A stretch of 61,537 nt of DNA from Rubrivivax sp. A210. Its GTDB lineage: Bacteria > Pseudomonadota > Gammaproteobacteria > Burkholderiales > Burkholderiaceae_C. Location of the stretch: contig NZ_CAJGBN010000014.1 of assembly GCF_904426505.1 (NCBI RefSeq), forward strand, positions 1 through 61,537. The letters are read 5' to 3'. This document shows positions 18,240-28,500 of this stretch, one piece after another; within the stretch, counting starts at the first letter, position 1, and each line of letters begins with the position of its first letter. The notes below the pieces were generated by a model. That model saw only the letters and a list, made by a program, of their open reading frames with translations. It was not told the origin of the DNA and ran no database searches. The position numbers and the translations under genes were made by a program.

Positions 18240-19700
18240 TTACGCAGCAGCCGGCCGCGACGACACCCGCGCCACCCCTCGCGTCGACAGGCCCAGCGCC
18301 AGCGGCTGTGCCGGGCGCAGCGTCACGTTCACCACCGGGCGCGGTTCGGCCTGCCCCGGCGCCAGCGACAGCTCGCGGCCCTGAAGCAGCAAGGCCGCAA
18401 TCACGCCCATCTCGGCCAGCGCCAGGTGCTGGCCCAGGCAGACGCGGGGCCCGGCGCCGAAGGGCAGAAAGGCGCCGCGCGGAATCTCGGGCGCGCCGGG
18501 GCCGTGGCGCTCGGGGCGGAAGGCCAGCGGCTCGTCGAAATGCCGCGGGTCACTGTGCAGCAGCTGCACCGCCACCATGAAGAGCGTGCGCGCCGGAAAG
18601 TGCCAGGGACCGAGCGTGATCGGCCGGATGGCGCGGCGGGTCAGCAGCAGCGGCGCCGCCGGGTACAGGCGCAGCGTTTCCAGCAGCGTCTGCGCCAGCA
18701 GGGGCATGGCCTCCAGGTCATCGGCCGTGGGCAGGCGGCCCTGCAGCCGCGCGTCCACCTCGGCCGCTGCCCGGCGCTGGATCTCGGGGTGCTGCGCCAT
18801 GCACCAGGCCCACCAGGCGAGCGTGGCCGCCACCGTCTCGTGGCCGGCCAGCAAGGCGGTCATGCACTCGTCGCGCACCGCCTGCAGCGGCCAGGCCTGG
18901 GGATCGGCGTGGTGCCGTTGCAGCAGCCGCGTCAGCAAGTCGTCGGGTCTATCCGGCGGTGGCAGCGCCAGGCGCGCGCCGAGTTGGCGCTCGACCAGGC
19001 CGCGCAGCAGCGACATCGCCTCGCGTTTGGGCCGCTTCCAGGGCATGGCGTCGGGCCAGCTTGCCGGCCAGTAGAACTCGCTGTTGGCGACGACGCCCAG
19101 CGTGCGCGCGGCCCGCGCCAGCGCCGGCGCCTCGGCTTCCAGCGCGTCGGTGAAGAGCAGGCGGCCGATCACGTTCAGCGCCAACTCGGTGAAGGCCTGC
19201 TCGATGGGCCAGCAGGCCACGGCCTGCGGCCAGCGCGCCAGGGCCTGCGCCGCCGTGGCCGCCACCAGGGGCAGCAGCGACTGCACGGACTTGGGCGCAA
19301 AGGCCGGCTGCAGGGCCTGGCGCTGGGCACGCCAGGCCGCGCCCTCGGAGACCAGCACGCTGCGGCCGTGGATCTGCGAGAAGACCGCGATGCCGTGCTC
19401 CCAGCGCACGAGATCGTCGTGGTGGCCCACCAGCAGCTCGCGCACCAGGGCCGGATCGCTGAGCACGATCTCGTGCTCGGGCCAGATGCGCAGATGCACC
19501 ACGTCGCCATGGCGCTGCCGCCATTCGGCCAGCGCCTGGAGAGGGTCGCGCGACATGCGCAGCAGCAGGCCCCAGCCGGTGAGGCCGGCGCGCGGACCGG
19601 GCGGCCAGGCGCCGGGCTGCCGGGGGGCCGAAGAGGGCGCCGGTTCATTGGGGCGGTGGGGACAGCCGGCGGCGTGGGGCGTGGTGTTCATGGCCGTCAT
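18240..19700 (-). CDS. Cytochrome P450
   Basis: 486 residues. The I-helix oxygen motif is AGHET, the K-helix ExxR motif is ETLR, and the haem loop FGAGPRVCLG gives the axial Cys421. There is no membrane anchor and no fused reductase, so it needs separate redox partners, which are not seen here. The sequence resembles the long-chain/CYP4-like bacterial group (AFAPKSVQSLLPL). Two starts are possible, ATG 19700 or the one 3 codons later. It is divergent from an AraC regulator with a 72-bp gap holding an inverted repeat, and leads a possible three-gene unit with yghU and a GST. Confidence 0.94.
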   Translation of the reverse strand: MTAMNTTPHAAGCPHRPNEPAPSSAPRQPGAWPPGPRAGLTGWGLLLRMSRDPLQALAEWRQRHGDVVHLRIWPEHEIVLSDPALVRELLVGHHDDLVRWEHGIAVFSQIHGRSVLVSEGAAWRAQRQALQPAFAPKSVQSLLPLVAATAAQALARWPQAVACWPIEQAFTELALNVIGRLLFTDALEAEAPALARAARTLGVVANSEFYWPASWPDAMPWKRPKREAMSLLRGLVERQLGARLALPPPDRPDDLLTRLLQRHHADPQAWPLQAVRDECMTALLAGHETVAATLAWWAWCMAQHPEIQRRAAAEVDARLQGRLPTADDLEAMPLLAQTLLETLRLYPAAPLLLTRRAIRPITLGPWHFPARTLFMVAVQLLHSDPRHFDEPLAFRPERHGPGAPEIPRGAFLPFGAGPRVCLGQHLALAEMGVIAALLLQGRELSLAPGQAEPRPVVNVTLRPAQPLALGLSTRGVARVSSRPAAA

Positions 19701-19719
19701 GCTTGCAGGCCAAGCGTCG

Positions 19720-19738
19720 GTTCGTCTTGAATGCGAAC
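19720..19738. promoter_or_regulatory. Inverted repeat in the P450/AraC divergent promoter
   Basis: GTTCG (19720-19724) and CGAAC (19734-19738) are separated by 9 bp in the 72-bp gap between the divergent genes. It is a candidate binding site for the adjacent regulator; this is inference from position and symmetry. Confidence 0.35.
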
Positions 19739-19772
19739 GACATCGGCGCTTCGCTCCCTACACTGGCCGCCC

Positions 19773-20684
19773 ATGCCGGACACGCCCATCCCCGATCCGC
19801 AGGCACGCGCACCCCGCGTAGCCACCCCGCCTTCCGCTTGGCTGCATCCCGCGCCGCCGGCGCTGCAAGGGGCCGTGGTGGCAGTGGTCTGCCGCGACAC
19901 GCGCGGCCTGGCGCTGAGCGCGGCGCAGCGCATCACCCACTTCCCGGCCTCGCCGCTGCTGGGCCTGTCGTGGTTCCAGAGTACGACGTCCGGCCTGTTG
20001 GCGCGCGACGCCGGCACGCCGCGCTGGCAGCCTTTCGGCGCCGAACTGGTGGTCTCTGGCAGCCAATCCGAGCCCACGACCTGCTGGTCGCCCAACGAAG
20101 GGCGCGGCGGCATCGTCTGCTTCTCGGCCGACACCGCGCGGCGGCTCTTCGGCCTTGACCCGGCCGCCGTTCACGACCGCTTCGTCGATGCACGCACCAC
20201 CCTGGATGCCTCCTGGACGCCGCTGCTCGAGGCCCTGCTCGCCGCGCCCGACGATGCGGCCACGCTGGCGGCGCTGCAGCAGCACATTGCCCCGCGCTGG
20301 CAGGCGCTGCAGGGGCGGCCTGGGGTGACGCCCTCGCTGCGCCAGTTCGGCCGCCACTGGGTCGAGCGCCTGGCCTTGCAGGCCCACGACTGGCGCCGCA
20401 CGCTCAGCCCGCGCCAGGTGGAGCGCCGCGTCAAGGCCTACAGCGGGCGCTCGCTGCGCGACTGGAACGGCCTCGTGCGCACCGAGGGCGTTTTCTTCGC
20501 CGCGAGAGAACGCCACGAGGCCGGCCTGCCCTATGACTGGGCGGCCCTGGCGGCCGAAGAAGGCTTTGCCGACCAGTCGCACCTGGTGCGCGCCACGCGC
20601 CGCGTGAGCGGCTTCGCACCGGGCGAGTTTGCCGAGCGCTTCGTACACGACGAGTCCTTCTGGCTGTACCGGCTCTGGATCTGA
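19773..20684 (+). CDS. AraC-family transcriptional regulator
   Basis: 303 residues from ATG 19773; an upstream start 14 codons earlier would run into the operator-like repeat. The N-terminal sensory domain is undefined. The C-terminal helix-turn-helix pair is recognisable from LSPRQVERRVKAYSGRSLRDW and from ALAAEEGFADQSHLVRATRRVSGFAPGEF, the second being the conserved AraC recognition segment (quoted in parts). It is divergent from the P450 gene and 47 bp upstream of the SHMT-like gene, so it could control either. Confidence 0.88.
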   Translation: MPDTPIPDPQARAPRVATPPSAWLHPAPPALQGAVVAVVCRDTRGLALSAAQRITHFPASPLLGLSWFQSTTSGLLARDAGTPRWQPFGAELVVSGSQSEPTTCWSPNEGRGGIVCFSADTARRLFGLDPAAVHDRFVDARTTLDASWTPLLEALLAAPDDAATLAALQQHIAPRWQALQGRPGVTPSLRQFGRHWVERLALQAHDWRRTLSPRQVERRVKAYSGRSLRDWNGLVRTEGVFFAARERHEAGLPYDWAALAAEEGFADQSHLVRATRRVSGFAPGEFAERFVHDESFWLYRLWI

Positions 20685-20731
20685 TCCGGGCCGTGGCATG
20701 CTCCGGCGGCCCGATCCTCGGAGACCCTGCA

Positions 20732-22021
20732 ATGAACCCCGCCCCGCTGCTGCACCCCGGCTATTTCACGGCCGGCATTGCCCAGACCGACCCGCTGATC
20801 GCCGAGGCCATCGTGCGCGAGCAGGCGCGCACCCGCGGCGTGATCGAGCTGATCGCCTCGGAAAACATCGTCAGCCGCGCCGTGCTCGAGGTGCAGGGCT
20901 CCATCCTCACCAACAAGACGGTGGAGGGCTACCCCGGCAAGCGCTACCACGCCGGCGCCGTCAACGTCGACGCGGTGGAGGCCGCCGCCATCGCCCGCGC
21001 CTGCCAGCTCTTCGGCTGCCGCTTCGCCAATGTGCAGCCGCATTCGGGCAGCCAGGCCAACCACGCCGTGCTGCATGCGGTGGCCGAGCCGGGCGACACC
21101 ATCCTGGCGATGGACCTCAATGCCGGCGGCCACCTGAGCCATGGCGCGGCCGTCAACTTCAGCGGCAAGTGGTTCAAGGTGGTGAACTACGGCGTGCGCG
21201 CGGCCGACGGCCTGATCGACTACGACGAGGTGGTGGACCTGGCGCGCCGCCACCGGCCCAGGCTGGTGATTGCCGGCGGCTCGGCCTATGCGCGGGCGCT
21301 GGACTTCGCCGCCTTCCGCCGTGCCGCCGACGCCGGTGGCGCCCGCCTGCTGGTCGACATGGCGCACTTCGCCGGCCTCGTGGCCGGCGGCGCCCACGAG
21401 CCGCCCTTTCCGCACGCCGACATCGTGACCACCACCACCTACAAGTCGCTGCGCGGGCCGCGCGGCGCCCTCATCCTCTGGAACGACGAGGCCTTGCGCA
21501 AGCCCATCAACAACGCCGTCTTCCCCGGCCTGCAGGGCACGCCCTCGCTGCAGGTGGTGGCGGCCAAGGCCGTGGCGCTGGGCGAGGCGCTCAAGCCCGA
21601 GTTCGCGTGCTATGCCGCCGCCGTCCTGGCCCACGCGCGGACGCTCGCCGCCCGGCTGCAGCACCACGGCTTCCACCTCGTCGGCGGCGGCACCGACACG
21701 CCGCTGATGCTGGTCGACCTGCGCCCCCAGGGCCTCACTGGCGCGCCCGCGGCGCAAAGCCTGGAGCGCGCCGGCCTTGTCGCCAACATGAACCCCATCC
21801 CGTCCGACGCCACCGACCTCAAGGTGATGTCGGGCCTGCGCTTCGGCGTCTCGGGCGCCACCACGCGCGGCCTGGGCCTGGCCGAGTTCGAGGCCATAGC
21901 CGACCTTGTCGCCGAGGTGCTGGAAGGCCTGCGCCAGCACCCCGGCGACAACACTGCCGCCGAGGGCCGCGTGCGCGAGCGCGTGGCCGGGATTGCGGCC
22001 CGTTTTCCGACCTATGCCTAG
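20732..22021 (+). CDS. Serine hydroxymethyltransferase-like PLP enzyme (glyA paralogue)
   Basis: 429 residues from ATG 20732 with GGAGA about 9 bp upstream. SHMT landmarks are present: ELIASENIVSRAVLE, NKTVEGYPGKRYHAG, ANVQPHSGSQAN, VDMAHFAGLVA and RGPRGALI. The PLP lysine is K238. The residue before it is Tyr (TTTTYKSLRG), whereas housekeeping SHMTs almost always have His there (TTTTHKTLRG). That change and the location far from a glycine or one-carbon operon suggest a specialised paralogue, for example acting on alpha-methylserine or another beta-hydroxy amino acid; the exact substrate is inference. Confidence 0.88.
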   Translation: MNPAPLLHPGYFTAGIAQTDPLIAEAIVREQARTRGVIELIASENIVSRAVLEVQGSILTNKTVEGYPGKRYHAGAVNVDAVEAAAIARACQLFGCRFANVQPHSGSQANHAVLHAVAEPGDTILAMDLNAGGHLSHGAAVNFSGKWFKVVNYGVRAADGLIDYDEVVDLARRHRPRLVIAGGSAYARALDFAAFRRAADAGGARLLVDMAHFAGLVAGGAHEPPFPHADIVTTTTYKSLRGPRGALILWNDEALRKPINNAVFPGLQGTPSLQVVAAKAVALGEALKPEFACYAAAVLAHARTLAARLQHHGFHLVGGGTDTPLMLVDLRPQGLTGAPAAQSLERAGLVANMNPIPSDATDLKVMSGLRFGVSGATTRGLGLAEFEAIADLVAEVLEGLRQHPGDNTAAEGRVRERVAGIAARFPTYA

Positions 22022-22055
22022 CAAGAGCCTGACGGTGCAGTCGTTCACGCCCCAT

Positions 22056-22072
22056 CCCCCGCGATGCGGGGG
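22056..22072 (+). terminator. Hairpin after the SHMT-like gene
   Basis: CCCCCGC (22056-22062) and GCGGGGG (22066-22072) form a perfect 7-bp stem with a 3-nt loop, 34 bp after the stop codon and before czcI. No T-tract follows. Confidence 0.5.
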
Positions 22073-22117
22073 CCGGGTGCGCCGGCGCCCCGAGCCCCGC
22101 TGCTAGACTCGCCCGCC

Positions 22118-22456
22118 ATGCGCCGCTGCCTCGCCATCCTGCTGCTTGCCCTGCTGCCCCTGCAGTTCAGCTGGGCGGCCGTGGCCGGCTACTGCCTGCA
22201 CGAGGCCGACGCCAAGGCCTGGCACCTGGGCCACCACGAGCACGAGCACGGCCATGACGCCGGTGCCGAGAAGTCTCTGGGCGCGGCCGATCTCGACTGC
22301 GAGCAATGCCACGGCAGCTGCATCGCCCTGCCCCAGCTGATGCCGACGGCGGACGTCTTCGCGCTGTCGCCGCGGCCCTTGCACGAGGCTGCGCCGCGGA
22401 CCACGCCAACCGCGGCCGACCGCCCCGAACGCCCCCAGTGGGCCGGCCTCGCCTGA
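22118..22456 (+). CDS. czcI: CzcI-like small periplasmic metal-response protein
   Basis: 112 residues. A signal peptide (RRCLAILLLALLPLQFSWA) leads to a short His-rich region (HLGHHEHEHGHD) and a cysteine pair in CEQCHGSC. The opening and the CxxC element match CzcI/CnrX-neighbourhood proteins that stand first in czc operons and tune metal resistance. It is 143 bp upstream of czcC on the same strand. Confidence 0.8.
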   Translation: MRRCLAILLLALLPLQFSWAAVAGYCLHEADAKAWHLGHHEHEHGHDAGAEKSLGAADLDCEQCHGSCIALPQLMPTADVFALSPRPLHEAAPRTTPTAADRPERPQWAGLA

Positions 22457-22599
22457 TCGGCGAGGCGGGTCTGGCGTCCTCCTGACCCCCATTCGCGCCT
22501 GAGTGCGCGCCGCTCGCGCGGCGCCGCCTGCGCCCATGGCGACGCTGCCGTCGCCCTCGCCGATCTCCCTGGGTCGTGGTTTCCACACTGGAGCATCGG

Positions 22600-23817
22600 A
22601 TGCAATCAAGAATTTGGGCCTGGCTGCCGCTGGCCGCTGCCCTCGGGCTGGCCGCCCAGCCCGCCACCGCCGCCACGTCAGGCCTGAAGCAGGCCCTGGA
22701 CGCCGCCTGGACGCGCCAGCCCGAGGCCCGGGCGCTGCCGGCGCGGCAAGACGCGGCGCGGGCGGCGCAGCGCGCGGCCGTGGCCTGGACGCCGGAGCCT
22801 GTGTCACTGGAGCTGTCGGCCAAGACCGACCAGCTGCTCAGCAACCAGGGCCGGCGCGAGGTGGAGGTCGGCATCGCCCTGCCATTGTGGCTGCCGGGTG
22901 AGCGCACGCGGGCCGGCGACCTGGCCGGTGCCGAACTGGCCGCCACTGACAGCCGCGCCCTCGCCGCCCGGCTGCGGCTGGCCGCCGTGCTGCGCGGCAG
23001 CTGGTGGGCCTGGCAGCGGGCGCGGGCCGAGGCTGAGGCCGCCGGCGCGCAGCTCGAAGCTGCCCGCCGCATCGGTGCCGACGTGGCCCGGCGCGTGCAG
23101 GCCGGCGACCTGGCCCGCGCCGACCAGCACCAGGCCGAAGGCGCCATCGCCGCGGCCGAGGCAGCCGAGGCCGGGGCCCAGGCCGCGCGGGTGGCGGCGG
23201 CGCTGCAGTTCCAGGCCCTGACCGGCCAGGCGCCCGCGGGTCCGCCGCAGGCCGAGGCCGCAGCCACGGCGCCCCCGGCGCTGGAGGGCCATGCCGCGCT
23301 GCAGGAGTTGCGCGACCGCCTGGCCGTCGCTGAGCGCACGGCGGCCCTGGCGGCCACGCAATCGCGCGCCAGCCCCGAGCTGACGCTGGCGGCCACGCGC
23401 GACCGCGGCGGCTATGGCGAGCGCGCCGGACAGACCGTCACCCTGGGCCTGCGCCTGCCCTTTGGCAGCGGCCCGCGCCATGAAGGCCGCCTGGCCCTGG
23501 CGCGCGCCGAGGTGCTGGAGTTGCAGGCCCAGCTGGCGCAGCAGCAGGCCAGTCTGCAGGCCGAGGCCGAGGCGGCCGAGGCGCTGGTGGCAGCGACGCA
23601 GCGTCAAAGCGCCGCCGCCCAGCGCCGCGCCCAGCTGGCGCAGGAGACGCGCGGCTTCTTCGACAAATCCTTCCGCCTCGGCCAGACCGATCTGCCCCTG
23701 CGGCTGCGCATCGAGGCCGAAGCCGGCGAAGCCGAGCGCCAGGCGGCGCGCGCCCGCATCGAGTGGGCCGCCGCCGTGTCGGCCCAGCGCCAGGCCCTGG
23801 GCCTGCTGCCCGAATGA
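22600..23817 (+). CDS. czcC: CzcC-type outer-membrane efflux protein (TolC family)
   Basis: 405 residues from ATG 22600, chosen over an upstream GTG because GGAG lies 6 bp before it. A signal peptide ends at ATAATS. Long Ala/Glu/Gln-rich helices in two similar halves, each followed by a beta-rich piece (PEPVSLELSAKTD and SPELTLAATRDRGGYG), are the TolC-family pattern. It forms the outer-membrane channel for the CzcB-CzcA pump. The stop overlaps a possible upstream start of the next gene (ATGA at 23814). Confidence 0.9.
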   Translation: MQSRIWAWLPLAAALGLAAQPATAATSGLKQALDAAWTRQPEARALPARQDAARAAQRAAVAWTPEPVSLELSAKTDQLLSNQGRREVEVGIALPLWLPGERTRAGDLAGAELAATDSRALAARLRLAAVLRGSWWAWQRARAEAEAAGAQLEAARRIGADVARRVQAGDLARADQHQAEGAIAAAEAAEAGAQAARVAAALQFQALTGQAPAGPPQAEAAATAPPALEGHAALQELRDRLAVAERTAALAATQSRASPELTLAATRDRGGYGERAGQTVTLGLRLPFGSGPRHEGRLALARAEVLELQAQLAQQQASLQAEAEAAEALVAATQRQSAAAQRRAQLAQETRGFFDKSFRLGQTDLPLRLRIEAEAGEAERQAARARIEWAAAVSAQRQALGLLPE

Positions 23818-23870
23818 ATGCACCAGGCGCCGCCGCCCGCCCCGCACCCTCAACGAATCCGGACCCCAAG

Positions 23871-24422
23871 ATGAACCTCAACTCCACCCTGGCCGCGCTC
23901 GCGCTGGCCATGCTGCTGGCGCCGGGCCTCGCCCGCGCCGGCGACGGCCATGACCACGGCGACGCCGCCCCCGCCCCCGGCGGCCCGGCGCTGCCGCGCT
24001 TTGCCGCCGTCTCCGAGAGCTTCGAGCTGGTCGGCGTGCTCGAGGGCCGGCGTCTCGCGCTCTACCTCGACCGCGCCGCCGACAACAGCCCGGTGCCCGA
24101 AGCCCGCATCGAACTCGAGATCGCCGGCGCCAAGCTCCAGGCCACGCGCCAAGGCCCCGATGCCTACGAGGTGCTGCTGGCCAGCCCGCCCGCGCCCGGC
24201 GTGCTGCCCATCACCGCCACCGTGACGGTGGGCCAGGAGATGGACCTGCTGGCCGGTGAACTCGACATCCACGAGGCGGCCCATGGCGAGGCCGCGGCGC
24301 CGGTGCCACCCTGGAAGACCTATGGCGGCTGGGCGCTCGGCGGGTTCTCCGCCCTGGCCCTGTCCTGGGCCGGGCGGCGCGCGCTCGCCGCCCGCCGCAG
24401 CGCCACCGGAGCCACCGCATGA
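23871..24422 (+). CDS. Periplasmic protein with C-terminal membrane segment, inside czc operon
   Basis: 183 residues from ATG 23871, where a clear signal peptide begins; an alternative ATG at 23814 overlaps the czcC stop. After a short His motif (GDGHDHGD) comes a beta-rich domain (residues about 40-145) and a single C-terminal membrane helix (WALGGFSALALSW) with a basic tail. I do not know a named family. Its position between czcC and czcB and the 4-bp overlap with czcB suggest a metal chaperone or pump accessory; this is inference. Confidence 0.78.
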   Translation: MNLNSTLAALALAMLLAPGLARAGDGHDHGDAAPAPGGPALPRFAAVSESFELVGVLEGRRLALYLDRAADNSPVPEARIELEIAGAKLQATRQGPDAYEVLLASPPAPGVLPITATVTVGQEMDLLAGELDIHEAAHGEAAAPVPPWKTYGGWALGGFSALALSWAGRRALAARRSATGATA

Positions 24423-25528
24423 AGCGCTGCACGATGCAGGCCCTGGCGCTGGCCACCCTGGCGCTGGCCACGCCGGCGCAGGCCGCGGGCGACCACGGCC
24501 ATGACCACGGCAGCGCCGCGGCACCGTCGGCCAACGGACCGCAACGCCTGCCCGATGGCAGCGTCTTCCTGCCCAAGCCGGCCCAGCGCCAGCTGGGCGT
24601 GCGCACCCTGGTCACGGTGGCGGCAGCGCTGCCGCGTGCGCTGGAATTGAACGGCACCGTGCTGATGGACCCCAATGCCGGCGGCAAGGTGCAGGCCCTG
24701 CACCCCGGCCGCATCGAGCCCGGGCCGCGCGGCCTGCCCGTGTTGGGACAGGCGGTGGCCCGGGGCGAGGTGCTGGCCTATGTTTCCTCGTCGGTCGCGC
24801 CGCTGGAGCGCGCCAGCCAGGCGGCCCAGCTGGCCGAGCTGGACGCGGCCCGGGCGCTGGCCGAGCAGCGCCTGGTGCGGTTGGCGGAGCTGGCCGACAC
24901 CGTGCCGCGCAAGGACATCGAGGCGGCCCGCAGCGAGGCCGCCAGCCTGGCTGCGCGCATCGCCGCCCTCGGTGCCGGCGTGGCTGTACGCGAGGCGCTG
25001 CTGGCGCCGGTGGCCGGCGTGGTGGCATCGGCCCATGCGGTGGCCGGCCAGGTGGTGGATGCACGCGAGCTGGTGTTCGAGATCGTCGACCCCGGCCACC
25101 TGCGCATCGAGGCCCTGGCCTACGACCCGGCCCTGGCCGCCGACATCGGCAGCGCCACGCTGGCCGTGGGCGACCAGCGCGTGCCGCTGCAGTACACGGG
25201 AGCGGCGCGCAGCCTGCGCGAGCAGGCCCTGCCGCTGGGCTTCAAGGCCAGCGGCGCGGCGCTGGCCAGCCTGGCCGTGGGCCAGCCCGTGCGCGTCTTC
25301 GTGCAGACCCGCAGCCAGGTGCAGGGCATCGCGGTGCCGGCGGCGGCACTGATGAAGAACCCGGCCAACCAGGCCATCGTCTGGGTCAAGACCGCGCCCG
25401 AGCGCTTCGAGCCGCGCAGCGTGACGACAGCGCCGCTGGACGGCCTCAGCGTTGCGGTGACCTCGGGGCTGCAGGCCGGCGAGCGTGTTGCGACCAGCGG
25501 CGCCACGCTAATCAATCAAGTGCGCTGA
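24419..25528 (+). CDS. czcB: CzcB-type RND periplasmic adaptor (membrane fusion protein)
   Basis: 369 residues, ATG 24419 overlapping the previous stop. The signal peptide ends near AQAA and is followed by a His cluster (GDHGHDHGS), which is common in metal-binding adaptors. The split lipoyl/barrel-sandwich domain brackets a coiled-coil hairpin (ERASQAAQLAELDAARALAE); VREALLAPVAGVVASAHAV closes the lipoyl half. It would link CzcA to CzcC and may hand over metal. Confidence 0.93.
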   Translation: MKRCTMQALALATLALATPAQAAGDHGHDHGSAAAPSANGPQRLPDGSVFLPKPAQRQLGVRTLVTVAAALPRALELNGTVLMDPNAGGKVQALHPGRIEPGPRGLPVLGQAVARGEVLAYVSSSVAPLERASQAAQLAELDAARALAEQRLVRLAELADTVPRKDIEAARSEAASLAARIAALGAGVAVREALLAPVAGVVASAHAVAGQVVDARELVFEIVDPGHLRIEALAYDPALAADIGSATLAVGDQRVPLQYTGAARSLREQALPLGFKASGAALASLAVGQPVRVFVQTRSQVQGIAVPAAALMKNPANQAIVWVKTAPERFEPRSVTTAPLDGLSVAVTSGLQAGERVATSGATLINQVR

Positions 25529-25529
25529 C

Positions 25530-28500
25530 ATGTTCAAGTGGCTACTCGACCACAGCCTGGCCAACCGCCTGCTGGTGATCATCGCCAGCCTGGTGCTGAT
25601 GGCCTATGGCGCCTACACGCTGTCGCGCACGCCGGTGGACGTATTCCCCGATCTCAACAAGCCCACCGTCACGCTGATGACCGAGGCCGGCGGCATGGCC
25701 GCCGAGGAGGTGGAGCAGCTCATCACCTTCCCGCTCGAAGCCACCATGAACGGCCTGCCGGGCGTGGAATCGGTGCGCTCGACCTCGTCGGCCGGCCTGT
25801 CCTTCCTCTACATCACCTTCGACTGGAACACCGACATCTTCCGCGCCCGCCAGCTCGTGGCCGAGCGGCTGACGGCGATGGAAGAGACCCTGGCCGCCGG
25901 CGTGGTGCCGCGCATGGGGCCCATCAGTTCGGTGATGGGCGAGATCATGCAGATCGCCATTCCCGTCGACACGCAAAAGATAAGCACGATGGCGGTGCGC
26001 GAATACGCCGACTGGGTGTTGCGGCCACGCCTGCTGGCCGTACCGGGCGTGGCCCAGGTGATCCCGATAGGCGGCGAGGTGCGCCAGTTCCAGGTGCAGC
26101 CCGATACCGCGCGCATGGCGGCGCTGGGTGTCACGCACGATCAGCTCGAAGACACGCTCAAGGGCTATGCGGCCAACACCTCGGGCGGCTTTCTCGAGCT
26201 CAACGGCCGCGAAATCCTGATCCGCCACCTCGGGCGCACCTCGGGCCTGGACGACTTGCGCCAGCTGGCGCTGGGCGCCAGAGGCAGCCAGCCGCTGCTG
26301 CTGCGCCAGGTGGCCGAGGTCAGCTTTGCCGCCGCACCCCGGCGTGGTGACGCCGGCTTCGAGGGCAAGCCGGCCGTCATCCTGGGCATACAAAAGCAGC
26401 CCACGGCCGACACCATCGCGCTGACCCAGGCCCTGGAGACCGCGCTCGCGGGCCTGAGGGCCACGCTGCCCGCGGGCATGGAGGCGCCGCGCGTCACCTT
26501 CCGCCAGGCCAGCTTCATCGAGGCCTCGATCACCACGCTGCAGGGCAAGCTGATCGGCGCCTCGGTCTTCGTCGCGCTGATCCTGTTCTTCTTTCTCGGC
26601 ACGCTGCGGCCGACGGTGATCGCACTCACCGCCATCCCGGTGTCGATCTTCATCACCGCGCTGGTCTTCGCCTGGTTCGGCCTCTCGATCAACACCATGA
26701 CGCTGGGCGGCCTGGCCATCGCCATCGGCGGCCTCGTCGACGACGCCGTGGTCGGTGTCGAGAACGTGCTGCGCCGGCTCAAGGCCGACCGCGCCCAGCA
26801 CCCGGGCCTGCACCTCCACCCCATCGAGGTGGTGGCGCGCGCCACCATGGAGGTGCGCTCGGCCATCCTCTACGCCACCGTGATCATCGTGCTGGTCTTC
26901 ATCCCGCTGTTCGCGCTGCCGGGGCTGGAGGGCAAGCTCTTCGTGCCGCTGGGCATCGCCTTCATCGTCTCGACCCTGGCCTCGCTGGTGGTCTCGGTGA
27001 CGATCACGCCGGTGCTGAGCCTCTACCTGCTGCCGCGCATGAAGACGCTGGACCACGGCGACACCCGCGTGCTGGCATGGCTCAAGGCGCACTACGCCCG
27101 CGCGCTGCAGCGCGTGCTGGCACGGCCGCAGGCGGCCCTGGCCGCGGCGGCGCTGGCGGTGGCCGCAGCGGTGGTGGCCGTGCCCTTCTTCCCCACCACC
27201 TTCCTGCCGCCCTTCAGCGAGGGCACGCTGCTCATCGGCCTGCGCCTGAACCCGGGCGTGACGCTGAGCGAATCCAGCGCACTGGCCCGCCAGGCCGAGT
27301 TGCTGGTCAAGCCCGTGCCCGAGGTCACCCATGTGGGCCGGCGCAGCGGACGCGCCGAACTCGACGAGCATGCCGAGGGCGTGCATGTCAGCGAGCTCGA
27401 CGTGGGCCTCAAGCCCAGCGCCGAGCTGACGCGCAGCATGGACGAGATCAAGGCCGACATCCGCGCCCGCCTGGTCAACCTGCCGGCGGCGCTGGAGGTG
27501 GGCCAGCCGATCTCGCACCGCATCGACCACATGCTGTCGGGCGTGCGTTCGCAGATCGCGATCAAGATCTTCGGCGAAGACCTGGACGCGCTGCGCGGCC
27601 AGGCCGATGCGCTGCGCGCGAAGCTGGCCACCATCCCCGGCATCGCCGACCTGCAGATCGAGAAGCAGGTGCTGGCGCCGCAGATCGCGGTGCGCATCGA
27701 CTATGCCGCCGCGGCCCGCTACGGCGTGCCGGCGCCGCGCGTGCTGGCCACGCTGCAGGCGCTGGTGGAAGGCGAAAAGCTGACGCAGATCGTCGAGGGC
27801 GGGCGCCGCTTCGCGCTGGTGCTGCGCCTGCCCGAATCAGCGCGTTCGCTCGAGGGCCTGTCCCGCATCCTGATCGAGACGCCCACCGGCCGCGTGCCGC
27901 TGTCGCGTCTGGCCAGCATCGAAGAAGGCGACGGCCCCAACCAGATCAGCCGCGACGACGGCAAGCGCCGCATCGTGCTCTCGGCCAATGCCTCGGGGCG
28001 AGCGCTGTCGGAGATCGTCGCCGACATCCGCGGCGTGGTGGCCGCCACCCAGCTGCCCGAGGGCAGCTTCGTCACCCTGGGCGGGCAGTTCCAGGCCCAG
28101 GAGCAGGCCTCGCGCCTGGTCGGCCTGCTGTCGCTGGTCTCGCTGGCGCTGATGTTCGTGGTGCTCTACAGCCGCTACCGATCGGTACGGCTGTCGGCAC
28201 TGATCATGGTCAACATCCCGCTCGCCCTGGTGGGCGCGGTGGTGGGCCTGTGGTTGTCGGGCCAGCCGCTCAGTGTGGCGGCCCTGGTCGGCTTCATCAC
28301 GCTGGCCGGCATCTCGGTGCGCAACGGCATCCTGAAGGTCAGCCACTACATCAACCTGATGCGCTTCGAGGGCGAGGGCTTCGACCACCGGATGATTCTG
28401 CGCGGCTCGCTGGAACGCCTGAGCCCGGTGCTGATGACGGCCCTGGTCACCGCCTTCGCGCTGGCGCCGCTGCTGTTCGAGGCCGAGCGGCCCGGCACCG

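Noticed and set aside
20685..20731. Glycine or folate riboswitch upstream of the SHMT-like gene
   Set aside because: Only 47 bp lie between the AraC stop and the start, too short for either element, and no conserved core was seen.
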